Positions 1 through 7,294 of a DNA stretch of 38,512 nt are shown here, piece after piece. The notes beneath the pieces were generated by a model. It had not been told where the DNA came from. It did no database searches and was given only the letters and a program-made list of their open reading frames with translations. Origin of the DNA: a bacterium. Its GTDB lineage: Bacteria > UBP18 > UBA7526. The stretch is from contig JAUWYL010000009.1 of the NCBI GenBank assembly GCA_030615855.1, forward strand, positions 1-38,512. The letters are read 5' to 3'. Each line of letters opens with the position of its first letter. Within the stretch, counting starts at the first letter, position 1. The translations under genes and the position numbers were made by a program.

Positions 1-1319
1 CTGGAAAGAGACCAACCAAGAATGATGGTCTCAAATCTCTTCTTGTCTACGAACTCATTGATGAAGGCGGTCCACTCCACCACCCTGATCTTTACTCTTA
101 TCCCTACTTCCCTTAATCTTCTTTGAATGATCTCTGCCGTCTTCCTCCGAGCTTCATTTCCCTGATTGATGAGGATGGTGAACTCAAAAATTCTGTCCTC
201 TCTATCCAACCAGCCATCCCCATCACTATCCTCCCAGCCTGCCTGAGAGAGTAGCTCTTTCGCTTTCTCTGGGTTATAAGGGTAATGTTTCACATGCGGG
301 TTATAGGCCCAGGATTCTGGGGGAAAGGGGCCGGTGCCTACCCTTCCCAGACCCAATAATACCCCATCTATGATTTCCTCTTTATTTATAGCATAACTGA
401 TGGCCTGCCTCACCCTCTTATTCTTGAATCTGGGATCCAATAGATTATAGCCCAGATAGGTATAGCCGAAGCTGGGATACCTAAACTTATTGAAGTTCTT
501 CTTAAAGTAATTAGTATCGGTCTGCCTGGCGTATTGAATGGGGGTAAGTCCTGCCTCATCGATCCCCTCTGATTTCAGTTCCAGAAACATGGTCGCCTGA
601 TCAGGAATAATGCGATAGATGTATCGGGCGATATATGGCTTTCCCTCAAAATAATCCTCGTTTGCTTCTAAGATAATCCTATCCCCGGTGATCCACTCCT
701 TAAACTTATAGGGACCAGTACCTATGGGATGACGGCTGAATTGGGTAGTATTCAGATCCTCCTTCTCTAATAGGTGCTTGGGCATGATGGCCATTCCCCA
801 TGATGAAAGACCAGGAGAAAAGGGCTCCTTATAGATTACCCTAACAGTATAATCATCTGGTATCTCAATTCTTTCTATTCTTTCGAAGTCACCACTATAA
901 GGAGTCGGCACTTTGGGATCTATGAGCTTCTGGTAGGTAAATAAAACATCCTTAGAGGTAAAGGGCTCGCCATCATGCCACCTTACCCCTTTACGCAAGA
1001 AAAAGGTGACGACCAAACCATCCTTCGAAACCTCCCAGGATTGGGCAAGATCTTCCACTAACTCAATATTTTTATTATATTTCACCAGGCCATTGAAGAC
1101 CAATCCCACAATGTCACCAGAGGCACTATCTGAGGCTAAGATGGGAATTAGGTTCCGGGCGTCCCCGATAGAGCCCACCACAATGGCATCCCCATAGGCT
1201 GGTTCTCCAATCTCTTTTTTCACCGGAAGAGCCCCAATCTCTTCCTTTTTTCCACATCCAGTTACTAATAATATTCCCAATAAAAAAAATGCCGCTAAAA
1301 GCGGAACAATCTTCTTCAC
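1..1319 (-). CDS. Oligopeptide ABC transporter substrate-binding lipoprotein (SBP_5 family), 3' end missing
   Basis: This gene would bind peptides or related solutes outside the membrane and deliver them to an ABC importer. The minus-strand frame is open for 439 codons from a GTG at 1319 and leaves the window without a stop. The N-terminus is a lipoprotein signal: MKK, a hydrophobic stretch, then LVTGCG with the lipidated Cys near residue 22. Family features follow: ARNLIPILASDSAS, FFLRKGVRWHDGEPFTSKDV, HPIGTGPYKFKEW, and RQAISYAINKEEI. I chose GTG because the signal peptide starts right after it and no upstream codon gives a better start. The GTG and its Shine-Dalgarno lie inside the terminal repeat of the element at 1318-1427. 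The permease and ATPase genes, if linked, would lie beyond position 1. The substrate cannot be told. Confidence 0.9.
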   Translation of the reverse strand, partial: MKKIVPLLAAFFLLGILLVTGCGKKEEIGALPVKKEIGEPAYGDAIVVGSIGDARNLIPILASDSASGDIVGLVFNGLVKYNKNIELVEDLAQSWEVSKDGLVVTFFLRKGVRWHDGEPFTSKDVLFTYQKLIDPKVPTPYSGDFERIERIEIPDDYTVRVIYKEPFSPGLSSWGMAIMPKHLLEKEDLNTTQFSRHPIGTGPYKFKEWITGDRIILEANEDYFEGKPYIARYIYRIIPDQATMFLELKSEGIDEAGLTPIQYARQTDTNYFKKNFNKFRYPSFGYTYLGYNLLDPRFKNKRVRQAISYAINKEEIIDGVLLGLGRVGTGPFPPESWAYNPHVKHYPYNPEKAKELLSQAGWEDSDGDGWLDREDRIFEFTILINQGNEARRKTAEIIQRRLREVGIRVKIRVVEWTAFINEFVDKKRFETIILGWSLS

Positions 1320-1427
1320 CCCGCACCTTCTCCGTATTCTACTATTTTTATTTAACTACTGTGTTAACCTCTATACCGCTATACCCTCTTATTAAGAATA
1401 TAATTAAATATAAAGAAGGTGCGGGGT
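1318..1427 (-). repeat. 110-bp element with 14-bp inverted ends, copy 1, overlapping a gene start
   Basis: The ends are perfect inverted repeats, ACCCCGCACCTTCT at 1318-1331 and AGAAGGTGCGGGGT at 1414-1427. The interior is AT-rich. A second copy at 11123-11233 is nearly identical along its whole length. Read on the minus strand, the last 14 bases carry AGAAGG, a six-base spacer and the GTG of the binding-protein gene. It could be a miniature transposable element or a regulatory leader. No clear target-site duplication is visible. Confidence 0.8.
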
Positions 1428-1444
1428 TCATCCTATTTTTCTAG

Positions 1445-1933
1445 TCAGGCTAATTTTCTTACTCTCTTGCTCTTCTTCAAGTTTGCCAAAAGTTCTAAAA
1501 TAGATTTTCTCTTCGTGGGATGGGTGAGGTTGGGTTCCAGTTCCATTAGCGGAATGAGGACAAAGGCCCTTTTATGCATCTCGGGATGAGGAATGATTAA
1601 ATCCTTGACCTTTAATCTCAGATTGTCGTATAGAAGAATGTCTAAATCAATGGTTCTCGGTCCCCATCTGATGAACCTTTTCTTTCTCTTTAACTGCTTT
1701 TCAATATTTTTTAGAGTATTCAACAGTTGGCGAGGACTGAGATTAGTCTCTGCCATTAAGCAGGCGTTTACAAACCAGTCCTGCTTGACGTATCCCACTG
1801 GTTCTGTCTCATATAATGAAGAAATCTTTAATATCTTGATATCCTTTTTCTTACTCAATAACTTAATGGCTCTTCTTACATTTACTCTCTTTCTTCCCAA
1901 GTTAGAGCCTAAACAGATGTAAGCAATCGCCAC
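1445..1933 (-). CDS. folK: 2-amino-4-hydroxy-6-hydroxymethyldihydropteridine pyrophosphokinase
   Basis: FolK transfers pyrophosphate from ATP to 6-hydroxymethyl-dihydropterin, the step before dihydropteroate synthesis in folate biosynthesis. The 162-residue length is usual. Visible motifs are CLGSNLG (residues 7-13), YETEPVG (41-47), the signature WGPRTIDLDILLYD (90-103) with its two magnesium-binding Asp residues, and IPHPEMHKRAFVLIPL (114-129). It starts with GTG, which shares one base with the folB stop (TAGTG), so the two are translationally coupled and catalyse consecutive steps. Seventeen bases after the stop lies the inverted-repeat element that precedes the binding-protein gene. Confidence 0.95.
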   Translation of the reverse strand: MAIAYICLGSNLGRKRVNVRRAIKLLSKKKDIKILKISSLYETEPVGYVKQDWFVNACLMAETNLSPRQLLNTLKNIEKQLKRKKRFIRWGPRTIDLDILLYDNLRLKVKDLIIPHPEMHKRAFVLIPLMELEPNLTHPTKRKSILELLANLKKSKRVRKLA

Positions 1934-2301
1934 TATCTTCTCCGTCTTATCTCTACTGCTGCATAATCTAAGGGCCCAGCCAGTTTCACCTGGGGCTTTT
2001 TGACTCGAACCAGAATCTCTTCTATCTTAAAATTCTTTAAGATTTCTTGAGCAATATCTTGTGCTAAAGCCTCAAAGAGATGGTATTTCTTGGCTTCTAT
2101 TCTCTCCTTAATCAGGTTATAGACCTTCTCATAGTCTACTGTCTTTTCTAAATCATCTTTTTGGGCAGTTTCTTCTAAATTAAGAGAGAGTTCCACATCT
2201 AAGGAGATTTTTTGTCTTACTTCCCTCTCTTCCTTCTCCGCTCCCAGACGAGCATAGAGAACAATGCCCTTTAATAAGATTTTATCTTTTAAACTTCCCA
2301 A
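1933..2301 (-). CDS. folB: Dihydroneopterin aldolase
   Basis: FolB cleaves dihydroneopterin to 6-hydroxymethyl-dihydropterin, the substrate of FolK encoded next. The 122-residue length and the order KGIVLYARLGAEKEERE, TVDYEKVYNLI, FEALAQDIA (with the pterin-anchoring Glu near 77) and VRVKKPQ (catalytic Lys near 101) fit the family. The start is TTG at 2301; GGAGA sits about six bases upstream and no in-frame ATG is better placed. The N-terminal codons overlap, in another frame, the end of a truncated FAH-like reading frame (2282-2389), so this start was probably created or moved by a deletion that removed most of that gene. Confidence 0.93.
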   Translation of the reverse strand: MGSLKDKILLKGIVLYARLGAEKEEREVRQKISLDVELSLNLEETAQKDDLEKTVDYEKVYNLIKERIEAKKYHLFEALAQDIAQEILKNFKIEEILVRVKKPQVKLAGPLDYAAVEIRRRR

Positions 2302-2389
2302 GCATATCTCCAGAGATCTCTTTTATTTTCTTCCCTTCTACTATTCCATACTTTGCTCTATCTTCACCCAAAAATCTGGCATATCTCAT
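2282..2389 (-). pseudogene. N-terminal remnant of a fumarylacetoacetate hydrolase (FAH) family gene
   Basis: A 35-codon frame begins MRYARFLGEDRAKYG, continues with VEGKKIKEISGDMLG, and stops at 2282. This matches the usual first 35 residues of FAH-family hydrolases (a short N-terminal domain with the pattern RF...YG...G..I..I.GD..G), while the catalytic domain of about 200 residues is absent. Its ATG overlaps the dapB stop in an ATGA junction, as expected for a former operon member. The last third overlaps the start of folB in another frame. I infer a deletion that joined the FAH 5' end to folB. Identification rests on a short stretch. Confidence 0.6.
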
Positions 2390-3189
2390 TTAAGCTTAAG
2401 GACATCCTGCATATCGTAGAGGCCTTTCTTGGCTTTAACTATAAACTTTACTGCCCTCATGGCCCCCTGGGCAAAGGTATCCCTTGAATGGGCACGATGG
2501 GTAATCTCTATTCTCTCCCCGGTTCCGGCAAAGGTTATGGTATGTTCTCCCACGATGTCCCCAGCCCGGACAGCATGGATCCCGATCTCCTTCCTCGTTC
2601 TCTCGCCAGTCGCCCCCTTTCTTCCATAAACCCCGGCTTCTTTTAAGTTTCTTCCCAATGCCTTGGCTAAAATTTCTGCAATCCTAATGGCGGTTCCGGA
2701 AGGAGCATCCTTCTTCTTCCTGTGATGGGCCTCAACGATCTCAATATCGTAATCATCTCCTAAGACAGGGGCAATATCCTTTGCCAATTTGAATAAGAGG
2801 TTCACCCCCACGCTCATATTGGGAGCCATAACGCAAGGGATCTGGGTAGCGATCTCTTTAATCTCTTTCAGCTGCTCATCGCTGAAGCCAGTTGTTCCAA
2901 TGACCATGGCCTTGTTATGTTCAATGGCCATTCTTAGGTGATTTAAGGTGGTGTCTGGATCAGTGAACTCAATGAGCACTTCTCCTTCATCGATGATGTG
3001 CTCCAAGTCATCGCTTATCAGGACTCCTAATTTCCCCAATCCATTTACCTCTCCCGCATCCTTGCCGAAATTGGGATGGCCTTTCTTTTCCAAGGCACCA
3101 ACTAACTTAATCTCCTCATCATTCTTTATTGCTTTTATAATCCTGGCACCCATCCTTCCACAAGCACCGCTCACTATGGCTTTAATCAT
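2386..3189 (-). CDS. dapB: 4-hydroxy-tetrahydrodipicolinate reductase
   Basis: DapB reduces the DapA product with NAD(P)H in the diaminopimelate-lysine pathway. I set the start at the ATG at 3189, preceded by AGGAGG, giving 267 residues, the family norm. The frame is open about 19 codons further up, but that part runs into repeat sequence and has no family counterpart. Visible are the nucleotide-binding GACGRMG near the N-terminus, GTTGFS, APNMSVGVN, and the catalytic segment EAHHRKKKDAPSGTA with its His and Lys. DapA lies upstream, separated by an inserted GxxExxY gene and two repeat arrays. The stop overlaps the FAH remnant by ATGA. Confidence 0.96.
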   Translation of the reverse strand: MIKAIVSGACGRMGARIIKAIKNDEEIKLVGALEKKGHPNFGKDAGEVNGLGKLGVLISDDLEHIIDEGEVLIEFTDPDTTLNHLRMAIEHNKAMVIGTTGFSDEQLKEIKEIATQIPCVMAPNMSVGVNLLFKLAKDIAPVLGDDYDIEIVEAHHRKKKDAPSGTAIRIAEILAKALGRNLKEAGVYGRKGATGERTRKEIGIHAVRAGDIVGEHTITFAGTGERIEITHRAHSRDTFAQGAMRAVKFIVKAKKGLYDMQDVLKLK

Positions 3190-3202
3190 CCTTTCCTCCT
3201 GG

Positions 3203-3263
3203 ACACGGATTTCTTTATTCTGCCTACTACTTGGGATTAAATACACGGATTATCGCGGATTTA
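3203..3263. repeat. CGGATT/AATCCG array between dapB and the first GxxExxY gene
   Basis: ACACGGATTT at 3203 and ACACGGATTATCGCGGATTT near 3243 flank a spacer whose core (CTACTACTTGGG) resembles spacers at 12743-12770 and 19895-19930. The TAA stop of the GxxExxY gene (3261-3263) forms the edge of the array. Confidence 0.8.
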
Positions 3264-3626
3264 ACCAAGAATCCTTCGTCTAATATCCAATTTTTCAGCA
3301 CCAAAGTTTACCAAGAAGCCTAATTTATAATTGGTCCCTTTCAGATAGTAATATAGTTGCTTCTCATAGACCTTAGGCATTTCGGGTACTGCTTTGATCT
3401 CAATAAGAATTTTATCTTCGATTACAAAATCTGGAACATATCTTCCAATACTTTTACCCTTGTAAGAAATTGATAATTGTGGCTCCTCCTTGAAAGAAAG
3501 ATTTCTTAACGTGAACTCTTTCACTAAAGCACGATGATAAATGACTTCTTTAAATCCTGGCCCTAAAGTATTATAGACCTCAAAGAAGGCTCCCCGAATT
3601 TTGTAGGTTAATTTTTCATACAACAT
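3261..3626 (-). CDS. GxxExxY protein, PD-(D/E)XK nuclease-like fold (copy 1)
   Basis: This 121-residue protein belongs to the GxxExxY family, assigned to the PD-(D/E)XK nuclease superfamily; no cellular role is established. The name motif is present as GFKEVIY (residues 24-30). The putative active site reads PDF, about ten residues, then EIKAV, supplying the Asp, Glu and Lys of the fold. The C-terminal half has QLYYYLKGTNYKLGFLVNFG, typical of the family. It starts at ATG 3626, directly against a repeat array on its upstream side, and its stop touches another array, so the ORF almost exactly fills the space between repeats. It interrupts the dapA-dapB pair, which suggests insertion. Copy 2 is at 36814-37200. 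Confidence 0.9.
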   Translation of the reverse strand: MLYEKLTYKIRGAFFEVYNTLGPGFKEVIYHRALVKEFTLRNLSFKEEPQLSISYKGKSIGRYVPDFVIEDKILIEIKAVPEMPKVYEKQLYYYLKGTNYKLGFLVNFGAEKLDIRRRILG

Positions 3627-3671
3627 TATCCGTGTCTATCCGTGTTGTTATCCGTGTCTATCCGTGTTTAA
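3627..3671. repeat. ATCCGTGT array upstream of the first GxxExxY gene
   Basis: The unit TATCCGTGTC is repeated four times with small changes. The array begins at the base after the GxxExxY start codon and ends in the stop codon of dapA (TAA at 3668-3670), so it joins the two genes without other sequence. Confidence 0.85.
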
Positions 3672-4573
3672 CTGTAGAAATCCATCAAGACCTTCTTCAG
3701 TTTCTCAACATTCTCTTCACTCATTGGTGATAAGGGAAGCCTTAATTCTGGGGTATCGAGTAGTCCCTGCAGGGCCATGGCAGTCTTCACTGGTATGGGA
3801 TTGGTCTCAATGAACATGGCCTTACATAAGGGAAAGATCTTATAGTGGACCTCTTTTGCCTTCTCTAAGTTTCCCTTATTAAACTCATCGACCAGGGCTG
3901 CCATCTCCGCCGGAACGAGGTTTGCCACCACAGAGATTACTCCCTTTCCTCCTAAGGCAAGCATGGGAAGGACGATAAAGTCATCCCCAGATATGAGGTC
4001 GAACTTATCTCCACAGAGTCCTACGATATCAGAAGCCTGCTTCAGATCGCCACTGGCCTCCTTTATGCCCACGATATTCTCTATCTTGGAGAGTTTGGCC
4101 ACCGTCTCGGGTAAGAGATTGACGCTTGTTCTTCCCGGAACATTATAGAGAACGATGGGAATATCCACCTCTTTAGCGATCTTCTCAAAGTGGAGATACA
4201 TCCCCTTCGGAGTGGGCTTATTGTAATAGGGGGTAATTATCAAGGCTCCATCTGCCCCAGCTTCTTTGGCATGCTTGGTCAAATTTAGTGCCTCCTCTGT
4301 ATTATTAGAGCCAGTTCCAGCGATTACCGGAACCTTCCGGGCCAGAGGCCCTTCCAGGCCGGAGGCCTTTCCCTTGGCCTCATCAATGACCACTTCCACT
4401 ACCTTCTCATGCTCCTCAAATGATAGGGTGGCACTCTCTCCCGTTGTTCCACAAGGGACAATAACATCCGTTCCATTCTTGATGTGGAAATCGACCAATT
4501 CCCTCAACTTCTTCTCATCCACCTTCCCCTCTTTAAATGGGGTAACTAAAGCCACCATAGAACCACTAAACAT
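3668..4573 (-). CDS. dapA: 4-hydroxy-tetrahydrodipicolinate synthase
   Basis: DapA condenses pyruvate with aspartate semialdehyde, the first committed step to diaminopimelate and lysine. Family marks are CGTTGESATLS (residues 41-51), GTGSNNT, TPYYNKPT, YNVPGRT (143-149) with the catalytic Tyr, and the Schiff-base Lys in GIKEASGD (Lys near 171). At 301 residues it is slightly longer than usual. The extra length sits at residues 70-80, where KGKASGLEGPLARK replaces a short loop before VPVIAG; this segment is encoded by a GC-rich palindromic run at 4337-4367. LysA follows upstream after about 115 bases. Confidence 0.96.
   Translation of the reverse strand: MFSGSMVALVTPFKEGKVDEKKLRELVDFHIKNGTDVIVPCGTTGESATLSFEEHEKVVEVVIDEAKGKASGLEGPLARKVPVIAGTGSNNTEEALNLTKHAKEAGADGALIITPYYNKPTPKGMYLHFEKIAKEVDIPIVLYNVPGRTSVNLLPETVAKLSKIENIVGIKEASGDLKQASDIVGLCGDKFDLISGDDFIVLPMLALGGKGVISVVANLVPAEMAALVDEFNKGNLEKAKEVHYKIFPLCKAMFIETNPIPVKTAMALQGLLDTPELRLPLSPMSEENVEKLKKVLMDFYS
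4337..4367. repeat. Palindromic in-frame insert in dapA
   Basis: A GC-rich run of alternating GGCC and its complements (GGGCCAGAGGCCC, then AGGCCGGAGGCC) encodes ASGLEGPLAR in a surface loop where DapA proteins normally have only a few residues. Composition differs sharply from the neighbouring codons. Confidence 0.6.
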
Positions 4574-4589
4574 CCCTACACCTCCGTTT

Positions 4590-4687
4590 CAATGCAAATT
4601 GCAAAATTAACAGTCAGCAAGTCAAAGTTACTTATTCTCTCTTTTTCAATTTTGCATTGCTAATTTTGCATTTTTCATTTTGCACTG
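4590..4687. repeat. TTTTGCAT word repeat between lysA and dapA
   Basis: This 100-base gap is AT-rich and repeats the word ATTTTGCAT/TTTTTCATTTTGCA at least four times, with an early inverted copy (AATGCAAATTGCAAAATT) near 4591. I see no promoter or gene in it. Confidence 0.55.
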
Positions 4688-5956
4688 TTATATTTCTTCT
4701 CCTCTTATTAGGTCGCTGTAGTCTTCTCTTTTCCTAATGATGCGATATCTATCTTTTTTTACCAAAACTTCAGCCACTTTAGGTCGGGCATTGTAATTGG
4801 AAGACATACTGAAGCCATAGGCGCCAGCATCGAGAATGGCAAGTAAATCACCAGACTTTACTTCTGGTAGTTCCCTGTTTTTAGCGAAATAGTCTCCGCT
4901 CTCGCATACTGGGCCAACAATATCTACAGTAGTTCGGAGTTCGGAGTTCGTAGTTCGTAGTTTCTTGATGGAAATGATCTCGTGGTAGGCGTTATAAAGT
5001 GTGGGGCGGATGAGGTTATTCATTGCCGCATCGACAATAACAAAGGTTTTCTCTTTTGTCTTCTTGATATAAAGAACTTTTGTTACCAATATACCAGCAT
5101 CACCAATAATTGCCCTTCCTGGCTCAAGGATTATTCTATACTTCAATCTTTTAATTAAGGGTAACAACTTTTTAGCAAACTCCCCAGAAGTAGGTGCTTT
5201 CTCATCCTTTTTGTAACTTATTCCCAAACCTCCTCCAATATCCAGATACCTTAATTTAATTCCTTCTTTTTCTAATTCCTTTATCAGTTCAACAATTTTT
5301 TCTAAACTATCAACAAAGGGTTCTAATTCTGTAATCTGAGAGCCGATGTGCATATGGATTCCCATAGTCTCGATATTCTTTAGTTCTTCTGCTTTTTTAT
5401 AGGCTTCTTTCGCCCCCGATATATCGATGCCAAACTTACTCTTCGCCAAACCAGTAGAGATATGGGGATGGGTATTGGGATCAATATCTGGATTTATTCT
5501 CAAAGCAACGGATGCCTTTTTCTTTAATTTTCCTGCTATTTTATTAGTAAGTTCTAACTCTGGAATGGATTCCACATTGAGCATTAGGATATCACTCTTT
5601 AAAGCGTATTCAATCTCTTCTTGAGTTTTGCCCACTCCAGAGAAAACTATCTTCTTAGGATCTACTCCTACCTTTAATGCTTTGTAGAGTTCGCCTCCAG
5701 AAACGATATCTGCTCCTGCGCCCTGTTCCTTCAAAAGTTTGCAAATAGAGAGATTAGAGTTCGCCTTGTAGGAGTAGCAGATGAGATGGTCGATTTCCTT
5801 AAAAGCCTCATCAAAGGCTCGGTAATTATTCGCGATTCTCTTCTGACTATAGAGATAGAAAGGAGTCCCTACTTTTCTATCAACATCCTCGATTTTTACG
5901 TCCTCACAATATAATTCATTATCTCTGTAATCAAAACTTTTCATCACTGTAATCAT
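4688..5956 (-). CDS. lysA: Diaminopimelate decarboxylase
   Basis: LysA decarboxylates meso-diaminopimelate to lysine using PLP. The PLP lysine is in CYSYKANSN (Lys64). HIGSQI, the glycine loop DIGGGLGI, EPGRAI, and CESGD are all present. The 422 residues include an unusual stretch near 332-343, LRTTNSELRTTV, encoded by tandem copies of GAACT-type words, inserted before DIVGPVCESGD. The ATG at 5956 overlaps the argH stop by ATGA, so LysA is translationally coupled to the arginine genes; an internal ATG five codons on is an alternative start. This places lysine synthesis at the end of an arginine operon. Confidence 0.96.
   Translation of the reverse strand: MITVMKSFDYRDNELYCEDVKIEDVDRKVGTPFYLYSQKRIANNYRAFDEAFKEIDHLICYSYKANSNLSICKLLKEQGAGADIVSGGELYKALKVGVDPKKIVFSGVGKTQEEIEYALKSDILMLNVESIPELELTNKIAGKLKKKASVALRINPDIDPNTHPHISTGLAKSKFGIDISGAKEAYKKAEELKNIETMGIHMHIGSQITELEPFVDSLEKIVELIKELEKEGIKLRYLDIGGGLGISYKKDEKAPTSGEFAKKLLPLIKRLKYRIILEPGRAIIGDAGILVTKVLYIKKTKEKTFVIVDAAMNNLIRPTLYNAYHEIISIKKLRTTNSELRTTVDIVGPVCESGDYFAKNRELPEVKSGDLLAILDAGAYGFSMSSNYNARPKVAEVLVKKDRYRIIRKREDYSDLIRGEEI
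4929..4963. repeat. GAACT/AGTTCG tandem words inside lysA
   Basis: Five near-copies of the word AGTTCGK in a row (GTAGTTCGGAGTTCGGAGTT and onward) are read through in frame in lysA. Homologues pass directly from the preceding strand to the DxVGPxCES segment. Confidence 0.75.
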
Positions 5957-7293
5957 TTCTTTTTCACTGTCTCTTTTCCTTGGACAATGAGCCTCTTCAC
6001 ACTCTCCTTCGCTGTCCCACCCAAAGACTTCCGGGCAGCAATGCCCGCCTCTACTTTTATGGTCTCAAAGACATCCCGATCAAATAATTTAGAGTAGGTT
6101 TTAAAATCTTTCAAGGTTAAAGCATTCAAGCCCTTCTTCTTTTTGATGGTCTCTTTCACTAACTTACTCATTATCTGATGGGCCTTCCTGAAAGGCAAAC
6201 CCTTCTTCACTAAATAGTCTGCTAAATCGGTAGCCATAGAGAAGTCACCCTCCAGAAAAGCCAACATCCTCTTCTTATCTATCTTCATGGTATCGAGCAT
6301 CTGGGCATAGATGGATAGAGAATCCTTCAAGGTATCTACAGTATCGAATAGAGGAACTTTATCCTCCTGCATATCCCGATTGTAGGCTAAGGGTAAAGAC
6401 TTCATAGTGGTTAATAAACTCATCAGATTCCCATAGACCTTTCCCGTCTTTCCCCTTATGAGCTCACAGACATCCGGGTTCCTCTTCTGGGGCATGATGG
6501 AGGAGCCAGTGGTAAATGCTTCGGCAAGTTCGATAAAACCAAACTCCTTACTTGAGAAAAGGATGAGTTCCTCGCTTAACCTGGAAAGATGCATCATGAT
6601 TAGGGAAGCATGGGCTAAGAACTCAATAATAAAGTCCCTATCTGAGACAGCATCCATGCTGCTTGGGGCCACTTTGGAAAAGCCTAAGAGTCGGGCAGTA
6701 TATTCCCGGTCAATGGGATGGGAAGTTCCTGCTAAAGCAGCGGCTCCCAAGGGAGAGACATCCACCCGATCAAAGGTATTCAAAAGCCTCTCCCAATCCC
6801 TGTCGAGCATGAAGAAGTAGGCCATTATCCAGTGAGAGAATAGTATAGGCTGGGCATGCTGCAAGTGGGTATAACCAGGCATAACGACATCTATATTCTT
6901 CTCTGCTACTTTGAGAATACTCTTCTGCAAATTCCTGATTAACTTTGCAATCTCCTTTATTTCATCCCGCAAGAAGAGATGCATATCCAGAGTGATCTGG
7001 TCGTTTCGGCTCCGTCCAGTATGAAGCTTCGCTCCTATGTCCCCGATCTTCTCTATGAGCCTCTTCTCAATGTGGGTATGGATATCTTCCAAAGAAGGAT
7101 GAAACTCAAATTTTCCGGTTTTTATTTCCTTCTCTATCTCCTTCAAGGCTTTAACAATTATCTTCCCTTCAGAGTCGGCAATAATCTTACACTTGGTGAG
7201 CATCTTAACATGAGCAATGGAGCCCTGAATATCATACTTATAGAGCCTTTTGTCAAAGGAGATAGATTCCAAGAATTCCTCTATTTTTTTCAT
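5953..7293 (-). CDS. argH: Argininosuccinate lyase
   Basis: ArgH splits argininosuccinate to arginine and fumarate, the last step of arginine synthesis. The 446-residue protein carries HTGRSRNDQ, the TSHPIDREY region with the active-site His, and the fumarase/aspartase-superfamily signature SSIMPQKRNPD with the mobile catalytic Ser. Length and order are ordinary for the family. The start lies one base after the argG stop, and the stop overlaps the lysA start, so argG, argH and lysA are read from one message. Confidence 0.97.
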   Translation of the reverse strand: MKKIEEFLESISFDKRLYKYDIQGSIAHVKMLTKCKIIADSEGKIIVKALKEIEKEIKTGKFEFHPSLEDIHTHIEKRLIEKIGDIGAKLHTGRSRNDQITLDMHLFLRDEIKEIAKLIRNLQKSILKVAEKNIDVVMPGYTHLQHAQPILFSHWIMAYFFMLDRDWERLLNTFDRVDVSPLGAAALAGTSHPIDREYTARLLGFSKVAPSSMDAVSDRDFIIEFLAHASLIMMHLSRLSEELILFSSKEFGFIELAEAFTTGSSIMPQKRNPDVCELIRGKTGKVYGNLMSLLTTMKSLPLAYNRDMQEDKVPLFDTVDTLKDSLSIYAQMLDTMKIDKKRMLAFLEGDFSMATDLADYLVKKGLPFRKAHQIMSKLVKETIKKKKGLNALTLKDFKTYSKLFDRDVFETIKVEAGIAARKSLGGTAKESVKRLIVQGKETVKKK

Positions 7294-7294
7294 A

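Noticed and set aside
1126-1326. Short minus-strand frame overlapping the binding-protein start
   Set aside because: It is an out-of-frame shadow; the GTG-started frame encodes a complete lipoprotein signal and family motifs.
1318-1427. Known riboswitch class in the repeated leader
   Set aside because: I could not match it to any riboswitch class I know; only the inverted ends and start-codon overlap can be supported.
3190-3246. Longer DapB start
   Set aside because: The extra 19 codons are partly CGGATT repeat; AGGAGG precedes the inner ATG.
3203-3671. TCCGTG arrays as a CRISPR array
   Set aside because: Units are 8-20 bases, degenerate, without regular unique spacers of constant length, and no cas gene is present.
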